From: JBBKWQ01 sp037969115
Lineage (GTDB): Bacteria > Actinomycetota > Acidimicrobiia > Acidimicrobiales > Ilumatobacteraceae
NCBI GenBank assembly: GCA_037969115.1
Contig: JBBKWQ010000077.1
Location: forward strand, 1-62,456
Length of the DNA: 62,456 bases
Direction of reading: 5' to 3'
Position numbers and translations under genes: made by a program. Below the pieces are notes generated by a model, which was given only the letters and a program-made list of their open reading frames with translations, ran no database searches and was not told the DNA's origin. Shown piece after piece: positions 56,750-62,456 of the stretch (positions within the stretch are counted from its first letter, which is position 1; each line of letters opens with the position of its first letter).

Positions 56750-58147
56750 ATGAACACTGATGCGGGAGGGGCTCGACCGCCACTTCGCGCGTCCTTCTAC
56801 CGGATCTGGGTCGGACAAACGCTCTCGACGATCGGTAGTGAACTCTCGGCGATCGGCGTTGCCGTGTACGTGTATCTCGAGACGGGGAGCGAACTGTGGC
56901 TCGGCATTCTGGCGGCGCTGGCCGGATTGCCATTCGTGTTCGTGGGGCCGTTCCTCGGTCTGGTCGACCGGTTCCAACGTCGAACGGTGATGCTCGTGGC
57001 CGACTCGTTCGCCGTCGTCGGCCCGACCCTCGCATTGGTGCTTGCCGCCGCGGATCGTCTCGAGGTCTGGCATCTTGCGCTGGCCGGATTCATCGGTGGT
57101 GTCGGCACTGCGATCCAGCTGCCGGCCGTGCAGGCATCGGTGCCATCGCTGGTCGATCACGAGTCGTACGGGCGCGCCAACGGATTGATGCAGTTGGGCC
57201 CGTCGATCGCTGTCGTCGCCGCACCGGTCCTCGCCACACCCATCGTCGCCCTGTGGGGCATCGTCGCCGTGCTCATCATCGACGTCGCTACCTTCGTCGT
57301 CGCCCTGTTCCTCACGCTCTTCACGCCGTTCACCGACGTGCTCGACGAAGCCGACGCTGCGGACGACCGAACGTGGCGGTCGGCGCTGGCGTGGTTGCGA
57401 CGCGACGGGAAACCGCTCCTCGTCCTGCTGGGCGGCCTCGCTGTCGTGAATTTCCTCTTCGCGTTCTTCGACATAGCACTCTTGGCGATTGCCACCAACG
57501 TCGGTGGAGCCAAACAGGCGGGTCTCGCACTTGGTGCCGGTGGGTTCGCGATGATCGCGAGCAGCCTGTTGGTCGGCCATCGAGGTATCCCGGCAAAACG
57601 CATCCCCGTCTTCGTCGAAGCGTTGCTCGTCACCGCGCTCGGTTGCGCCGTGGTCGCGATCCGACCCGTCTTCGTGCTCGTGGTGATCGGCGCCGCCATC
57701 GCAATGTCGACGCTGCCGCTGGCGAACGCCGCGATCGCCACTGTTTTCCACGAACGCGTTCCCCTCGGGATGCAGGGCCGCGTCTTCGGACTTCGTGTTG
57801 CGATCGGGCGAGCGCTCAGTCCGGTCGGATCCATTGTTGCCGGCGCCCTCATCGCCGGCATCGCGGCTCCGGCGCTCGGTGACAACGGCTCACTTCGCGG
57901 CACGCTCGGTCAACTCATCGGTGAGGGCGAGCAGCGGGGTGCGGCCGCAGTCATGCTCGGTGTCGCAGCGGCGCTCGTCGCGCTGGCCGCGTGGTTGGGC
58001 ATGAACCGCTCCGTCGCGTTGCTCGACGATCACGCACCGAGCCCGGTACCGGTCCGCGCTGCTGCGCAGCCACTCGACCAGGTCGAATGGCCGGCCCCGC
58101 CGGAGCCGGCGTGGCCTCCACCGCAAAGCATCGGACGCTCGCGCTGA
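56750..58147 (+). CDS. MFS transporter (DHA3-like)
   Basis: 465 residues with about twelve membrane segments, e.g. LWLGILAALAGLPFVFVGPFLGLVDRFQRR and GLMQLGPSIAVVAAPVLATPIVALWG. Members of this group export drugs, macrolides or siderophores. The ATG at 56750 comes after a GAGGG site; MRA at 56741 is possible. The C-terminal 40 residues are proline-rich and non-membrane. It stands alone, after the acyl-CoA dehydrogenase. Confidence 0.82.
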   Translation: MNTDAGGARPPLRASFYRIWVGQTLSTIGSELSAIGVAVYVYLETGSELWLGILAALAGLPFVFVGPFLGLVDRFQRRTVMLVADSFAVVGPTLALVLAAADRLEVWHLALAGFIGGVGTAIQLPAVQASVPSLVDHESYGRANGLMQLGPSIAVVAAPVLATPIVALWGIVAVLIIDVATFVVALFLTLFTPFTDVLDEADAADDRTWRSALAWLRRDGKPLLVLLGGLAVVNFLFAFFDIALLAIATNVGGAKQAGLALGAGGFAMIASSLLVGHRGIPAKRIPVFVEALLVTALGCAVVAIRPVFVLVVIGAAIAMSTLPLANAAIATVFHERVPLGMQGRVFGLRVAIGRALSPVGSIVAGALIAGIAAPALGDNGSLRGTLGQLIGEGEQRGAAAVMLGVAAALVALAAWLGMNRSVALLDDHAPSPVPVRAAAQPLDQVEWPAPPEPAWPPPQSIGRSR

Positions 58148-58163
58148 TCAACCAGCTGTCGCC

Positions 58164-58169
58164 TATGGT
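58164..58169 (+). promoter_or_regulatory. -10 box of leaderless ATP-grasp gene
   Basis: TATGGT, 8 nt before the ATG at 58178; the only promoter seen for the ATP-grasp/Alpha-E genes. Confidence 0.45.
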
Positions 58170-58177
58170 CGGTGCCG

Positions 58178-59707
58178 ATGGATGAAATGTTGGACGCCAA
58201 CGAGGCACCACGCGAGGTGGCGTCCGAGTTGATGACCTTGCTGAACCGATTCGGACCAGACGCGTTGGTCGAACGGCAGCGAATTGCCGAAGCCGACATC
58301 TTGACCATGGGGATCACGTTCACCGTCTATTCCGACGGTGCGAACATCGATCGTGCCTGGCCCTTCGACGTGATCCCGCGCATCATCGACGGAGCGGAGT
58401 GGTCGGTGATCGAAGCGGGACTCAAACAACGGTTGCGAGCGCTCAACCGTTTCATCGACGACATCTACAACGATCGCGACATCGTCGAGGCGGGCGTGTT
58501 CCCGGCCGATCTCCTCGAGAACTCCGTCAACTACCGTCCGCAGTGCCAGGGCGTCCGCCCGAAGTTCGGATCGTGGGCGCACATCTCGGGGTCCGACCTC
58601 GTGCGTGACGATGACGGGCAGATGTATGTCCTCGAGGACAATCTTCGCGTTCCGTCCGGTGTGAGCTATGTGCTCGAAAACCGCGCAGTGGCGAAGCGGG
58701 CGTTCCCGGAGGTCTTCGAGCGTCAGAGCATCCGACCGGTCGACGGTTACACCGACGAGTTGAACAAACTGCTGTCGTCGCTGGCACCCGACGGCATCGA
58801 CGACCCTCAGATCGTCGTCCTCACACCGGGCATCTTCAATTCGGCCTATTTCGAGCACTCGTTTCTCGCCCAACGCATCGGTGCCGAGCTGGTCGAGGGC
58901 GCCGATCTCACGGTCGGTGACGATGACTGCGTCTACATGCGTACGATCGCCGGCCTCGAAAGGGTCGATGTGGTGTATCGACGCATCGACGATTTGTTCC
59001 TCGATCCCGAGGTGTTCCTGCCCGATTCGATGCTCGGCGTTCCCGGACTGATCAGGGCGTGGAAGGCCGGCAACGTCGCGATCGCCAACGCGCCGGGCGC
59101 CGGTATGGCCGACGACAAGGTCATCTACGCCTGGGTGCCCGACATGATCCGGTTCTACCTCGGCGAGGAGCCACTGATTCCGAACGTGCCGACGTATCGA
59201 ACGATGTACGACGACGAGCGTTCGTACGTGCTCGAACATCTGCACGAACTCGTGGTGAAACCAGCCAACGAGAGCGGCGGGTACGGCATCTTGATCGGTG
59301 ATCGCGCAACGCCGGAAGAGCTCGACGAGTGCCGAGCGGCGATCCTCGCTGATCCGCGCAATTGGGTTGCCCAGCCGATCCTGGCGTTGTCGACCGTGCC
59401 GACGCTGATCGACGGCGAACTGCAGGCGCGCCACGTCGATCTGAGACCCTTCATCCTGACGGGTGAGACGGGCTACGTCACTCCCGGCGGATTGACGCGG
59501 GTGGCGCTCCGAGAAGGATCACTGATCGTGAACTCGTCGCAAGGTGGTGGAAGCAAAGACACGTGGATCGTCGACACGTTCGCCGACAGCACGTCGACCA
59601 TGTCTCAGTCGCAGTCGCAGTCGCAGTCGCAGACGACGGGATCGTCTCCATCGATGGACCAGGCTCAGTCGGAGCCGCTGCCGACCTCGACCGGACCGGA
59701 GCACTGA
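58178..59707 (+). CDS. Circularly permuted ATP-grasp protein (COG2308)
   Basis: 509 residues. The circularly permuted ATP-grasp family is predicted to join a carboxylate to an amine. The active-site parts are present: YVLEDNLRVPSGVSYVLENR near 165, VDVVYRRIDDLFLDP near 270, and VVKPANESGGYGILIG near 360. The C-terminus has a low-complexity Ser-Gln run (SQSQSQSQSQ) and a Pro/Ser tail. These genes occur with Alpha-E and transglutaminase-like partners and are thought to make or attach a peptide. The next gene starts one base after the stop. The ATG at 58178 is preferred over GTG 58172. Confidence 0.85.
   Translation: MDEMLDANEAPREVASELMTLLNRFGPDALVERQRIAEADILTMGITFTVYSDGANIDRAWPFDVIPRIIDGAEWSVIEAGLKQRLRALNRFIDDIYNDRDIVEAGVFPADLLENSVNYRPQCQGVRPKFGSWAHISGSDLVRDDDGQMYVLEDNLRVPSGVSYVLENRAVAKRAFPEVFERQSIRPVDGYTDELNKLLSSLAPDGIDDPQIVVLTPGIFNSAYFEHSFLAQRIGAELVEGADLTVGDDDCVYMRTIAGLERVDVVYRRIDDLFLDPEVFLPDSMLGVPGLIRAWKAGNVAIANAPGAGMADDKVIYAWVPDMIRFYLGEEPLIPNVPTYRTMYDDERSYVLEHLHELVVKPANESGGYGILIGDRATPEELDECRAAILADPRNWVAQPILALSTVPTLIDGELQARHVDLRPFILTGETGYVTPGGLTRVALREGSLIVNSSQGGGSKDTWIVDTFADSTSTMSQSQSQSQSQTTGSSPSMDQAQSEPLPTSTGPEH
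59607..59636. repeat. CAGTCG hexanucleotide repeat x5
   Basis: Five perfect in-frame copies encoding Gln-Ser in the tail of the ATP-grasp gene. Confidence 0.9.
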
Positions 59708-59708
59708 C

Positions 59709-60641
59709 ATGGCGCTGCTTTCCCGTGTCGCCGATCGGCTGTACTGGGCCGGCCGCTATTCGGAACGGGCCGAGGACACCGCTCGCATCGTCCGCGCGTA
59801 CTGCGACCTCGTGGTCGACTTTCCGACCAACCTCGCTCTGAGCTGGGACCCGCTCGCCGCGATCGCCGGCGGCCGCCTCGACGATCACCACGACGGCAGC
59901 GAGTTGTCGGTGCTCATGTTCCTCATCGCCGATCGCGACAACGCCGGCAGTGTCATCAGCGCCGTCGAGGCTGCTCGCGAAAACCTGCGGACCACGCGCG
60001 AAATCATGCCCCGCGAGGCCTGGCAGACCTTGAACAGCCTGTCCCAATACGTCGCGTCCGACGCCGACCGCGCGGTCGGTCGGCAGTACCGCGATCGATT
60101 CCTCCAACGCGTCATCGACGACAGTCGTCGTCTCGACGGCGTGCTCGAATCGACGATGTCGCGTGATCCCGCGTACTCGGTCTGGCGGTTGGGCCGCCTG
60201 ATCGAACGGGCCGACATGACGACACGGGTCATCGGTGTGCGGGCCGCAGCGATCTTCCAGATGCGTGAAGCGCACATCGAGCAGCGACATGACGAAGTGC
60301 AATGGATGGGCGTCCTGCGGTCACTGTCGGCGCTGCAGATGTACCAACGGGCCACCCGCGGCCCGATCAACGGCTCGGCCGTGGTGCACTTCTTGCTCTT
60401 CAGCGAATCGTTTCCGCGTGCGGTGAGGGCATGTGCGACAGAAATTCGCTCGATCCTCGGATCGTTGCCAGGCGACGCGGCCACGATGGTGGCGCTCGAC
60501 GACTTCGATCGCGTCCTCACCACGAGCAACCCGAATTCCGACGACGCGGAGCCCCTCGATCTGGCGATGGATGCGCTCCAGGAAGCGCTCGGCCGCGTTG
60601 GCGAAGCGCTCGCCGATCGCTACTTTGCGATCGAGCGTTGA
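59709..60641 (+). CDS. Alpha-E domain protein (COG2307)
   Basis: 310 residues, all-helical Alpha-E domain, opening MALLSRVADRLYWAGRYSERAEDTARIVRA and continuing SVWRLGRLIERADMTTRVIGVR. It is the standing partner of the circularly permuted ATP-grasp protein; its function is unknown and it may form a scaffold or bind the product. It follows the ATP-grasp stop by one base and precedes the fused paralogue by three, so the three genes are one operon. Confidence 0.88.
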   Translation: MALLSRVADRLYWAGRYSERAEDTARIVRAYCDLVVDFPTNLALSWDPLAAIAGGRLDDHHDGSELSVLMFLIADRDNAGSVISAVEAARENLRTTREIMPREAWQTLNSLSQYVASDADRAVGRQYRDRFLQRVIDDSRRLDGVLESTMSRDPAYSVWRLGRLIERADMTTRVIGVRAAAIFQMREAHIEQRHDEVQWMGVLRSLSALQMYQRATRGPINGSAVVHFLLFSESFPRAVRACATEIRSILGSLPGDAATMVALDDFDRVLTTSNPNSDDAEPLDLAMDALQEALGRVGEALADRYFAIER

Positions 60642-60644
60642 GCC

Positions 60645-62456
60645 ATGATCCCGTCCGTGACGTCGAGCGATGCAGGTTCGGGCGATGAGTCGCTGACTTG
60701 GGATCCGGCTGTTCGCGAGGCGGTGCTCGACCTCGATCGGCTGGCGAGCTGGCAAGCCCGATCCGATCGACTGCTCGAGGCAGAGGGAGCCGGCCACCTC
60801 GTGCACGATCTGCCGCTACGCGCAGACGGTCGCGGTGTCGGCATCGAGAGCCGACCGTGGCGGATCGATCCCATTCCGATGGTGCTGAACGCCGGCACCT
60901 TCCAGTGGCTCGCCGCCGCGATCGAAGCCAGAATGGACGCGCTCGAGTTGGTCGTCGACGATCTCTACGGTGCACAGGTCGTCGTCCGTGAGCGCATCGT
61001 CCACGGCGATGCACTGTTCGGTACACCAGCGTTTCGTCCGGTCGCGATCGGGTCGCCGCCGCCGAAGCGATGGATCACGACCTACGCGATCGACCTGATG
61101 CGAACCGTCGACGGAGCGTGGGAGGTCGTGCAGGATCTCACCGATGCGCCGCCCGGGCTGGGCTACGCGCTCCTCAATCGATCGGTCACGTCGCGAGTCG
61201 TCCCCGAGCTGATGTTCGAGAGTGGTGTCGCGTCGCTCGCCCGCTACCCGGCACGGCTCGGGGCGGCGTTGGCGGCCGCATCCGATGCCGTGAGTCCGCG
61301 AACGGTTCTGTTTTCGGGGGGAATCGATCACCCCTCCTACGTCGATCACTCGTATCTCGCGGTGCAGCTCGGTGTTCACCTGGCCGAAGGGCCCGACCTC
61401 GTGGTTCGCCAGGGGAGCGTCTGGTTGCGCACGCTCGACGCATTGGAACCCATTGACGTGATCTATCGGCGGCTCGAGGACCCTGGTGTCGATCCGCTCG
61501 AGGTCGGGGCGCTCGGGTCGGCCGGTGTCCCCGGACTCTTGCGAGCAGTGCGATCAGGCAGCGTGTCGCTGGCCAATGGCCACGGAGTCGGGGTGCTTGA
61601 GGCACCTCATCTGGGCGATGCGATCGACCAAGCGATGGAACGCCTCACCGGGGAAGCACCGCTGCTGCCGAGGCGGCGGCCGGACTCGGTGCCCGCGCGT
61701 TCACCGTCGTTCGGGCCCAGCGGCGTCAGCACCGTGTCCTCCGTCGTGCGGATGTTCGCAGTTCGAGACGACGAACGGGTCTGGGTGCTTCCGGGCGGCA
61801 CCGGGCGCATCTTGCATCCCGGTGACGACCCGCGTACGCCCACGCCGTGCGCAGCGAAGGACGTGTGGGTACTCGGCATCACCATCGCCCGGCCGGTTCA
61901 GGTCAAGCTGCCACAAGTCGATTTCAGCCGTTCGGTCCCGACTCGTGCGGCCGACTCGCTCTACTGGATGAACCGAGCGGCCGAGCGGGCCGAGGTGATG
62001 GTTCGCACGACCCGCGTCATCAGCGCACGCCTCGAGCAGGACCCGTCGCTCGGCTCGCTCGCCGGCGGAGCCTGGTCGGCCCGTATGCGCCTGGTGTCGC
62101 TCGGCATTCGCCGCGACCGCGTCGACGACCCGACGGTCGAACTCGCTCTCAGCGTCAACCCGTCCATGCTGCGTACAGAGTTGGCCGAGAACGCCGATCG
62201 GGTGGCTGCCGAGATCGGATCGTTGCTCACCGAAGCGACGAGCGTGCGTGAGTACCTGTCGGTCACCACCGGTCGGGTGCTCGAGCATCTCGCCCGACTG
62301 CGCGGCGATCTTCAGCGACACGTGGCGGCCGTCGACGACTTCGACGCGATCCTCGCCGATTTCGCGGCGCTCGCCGGCTTGTGGAGCGAGAGCACCGTCC
62401 GGGGTCCGGCGTGGCGGCTGGGAGACGTGGGCCGGCGCCTCGAGCGTGCGTTGGCC
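60645..62456 (+). CDS. ATP-grasp / Alpha-E fusion, apparently degenerate, partial
   Basis: 604 residues to the right edge. The first 430 match the ATP-grasp fold of the gene at 58.2 kb but with weakened sites: the YRRIDD region is YRRLEDPGVDP, the D-N-L-R-V-P-S-G loop reads LGYALLNRSV, and the KPxNESGGYG loop is not recognisable. An Alpha-E domain follows near residue 435 (RAADSLYWMNRAAERAEVMVRTTRVI). It thus looks like a fused duplicate of both neighbours that has lost ATP-binding residues. It probably acts as a structural partner of the active pair. The C-terminus lies beyond the window. Confidence 0.8.
   Translation, partial: MIPSVTSSDAGSGDESLTWDPAVREAVLDLDRLASWQARSDRLLEAEGAGHLVHDLPLRADGRGVGIESRPWRIDPIPMVLNAGTFQWLAAAIEARMDALELVVDDLYGAQVVVRERIVHGDALFGTPAFRPVAIGSPPPKRWITTYAIDLMRTVDGAWEVVQDLTDAPPGLGYALLNRSVTSRVVPELMFESGVASLARYPARLGAALAAASDAVSPRTVLFSGGIDHPSYVDHSYLAVQLGVHLAEGPDLVVRQGSVWLRTLDALEPIDVIYRRLEDPGVDPLEVGALGSAGVPGLLRAVRSGSVSLANGHGVGVLEAPHLGDAIDQAMERLTGEAPLLPRRRPDSVPARSPSFGPSGVSTVSSVVRMFAVRDDERVWVLPGGTGRILHPGDDPRTPTPCAAKDVWVLGITIARPVQVKLPQVDFSRSVPTRAADSLYWMNRAAERAEVMVRTTRVISARLEQDPSLGSLAGGAWSARMRLVSLGIRRDRVDDPTVELALSVNPSMLRTELAENADRVAAEIGSLLTEATSVREYLSVTTGRVLEHLARLRGDLQRHVAAVDDFDAILADFAALAGLWSESTVRGPAWRLGDVGRRLERALA

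Noticed and set aside
59607..59636. CAGTCG array as CRISPR or origin iteron
   Set aside because: Hexanucleotide repeat in frame (Gln-Ser), with no spacers, DnaA boxes or AT-rich region.
1..62456. tRNA, rRNA, riboswitch or insertion sequence
   Set aside because: I found no cloverleaf-like CCA-ended segment, no transposase and no known aptamer pattern on reading both strands; a covariance-model search would be decisive.

Overview
The window is a GC-rich (roughly two-thirds G+C by eye), densely coded chromosomal segment with no RNA gene, insertion sequence or phage gene that I can recognise. A WhiB protein, a PdtaS-type kinase, an F420-type LLM oxidoreductase, FrhB-like proteins, a SCO1664/DUF3090/histidine-phosphatase cluster, DUF3107, TIGR03086 and ArsA pairs together point to an actinomycete. 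The mix with many acyl-CoA, ammonium and methylamine-type genes would suit the Acidimicrobiia (Ilumatobacter-like); that genus-level guess is inference. Many genes seem to be leaderless: a TANNNT box lies 6 to 8 nt upstream of the start codon in at least twelve cases.

Layout. 1-5.2 kb: lipoprotein (cut by the edge) and FlK-like thioesterase on the minus strand, tldD-tldE on the plus strand, an RmlD-like reductase and uppP. 5.2-9.7 kb: SAF-domain protein, mtnP and a cysteine-free FmdB homologue, galU read from the same bidirectional promoter, a small metallopeptidase and the Fe-S carrier mrp. 9.8-18.1 kb: SufR-like regulator divergent to mrp, YtcJ-like amidohydrolase coupled to a COG0523 GTPase, cupin and TIGR03086 genes divergent from a TPR protein, an LLM oxidoreductase and a DJ-1/isonitrile-hydratase-like protein.

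18.2-27.9 kb is one catabolic unit: GH36 alpha-galactosidase, two sugar permeases and a Tat/lipoprotein binding protein on the minus strand, facing a DeoR regulator, an MsmK-type ATPase and galT on the plus strand, with galK convergent. It should import alpha-galactosides, split them in the cytoplasm and feed galactose into the Leloir pathway; galE is not in the window.

28-39.4 kb: DUF3107 and two ArsA/Get3-like ATPases, an RlmI-like methyltransferase, a PhnZ-like HD protein, pdtaS-mscS-whiB, GDPD, a lipid kinase and etfBA. 39.4-49.9 kb: LysR with a non-pyrrolysine MttB homologue, a repeat-bearing lipoprotein, an FrhB-like protein, the SCO1664-DUF3090-phosphatase operon, UDGb, an HSL-type esterase, small genes and an acyl-CoA ligase.

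50-55.3 kb: a second FrhB-like protein and a duplicated amt-glnB module, headed by a stand-alone winged-helix protein. 55.4-62.5 kb: acyl-CoA dehydrogenase behind a perfect 22-bp palindrome, an MFS transporter, and the circularly permuted ATP-grasp / Alpha-E gene set, whose third member is a fused, apparently degenerate copy cut by the right edge. Acyl-CoA dehydrogenase, ETF and the acyl-CoA ligase form a scattered fatty-acid oxidation theme. No stretch above about 225 bp lacks a gene.
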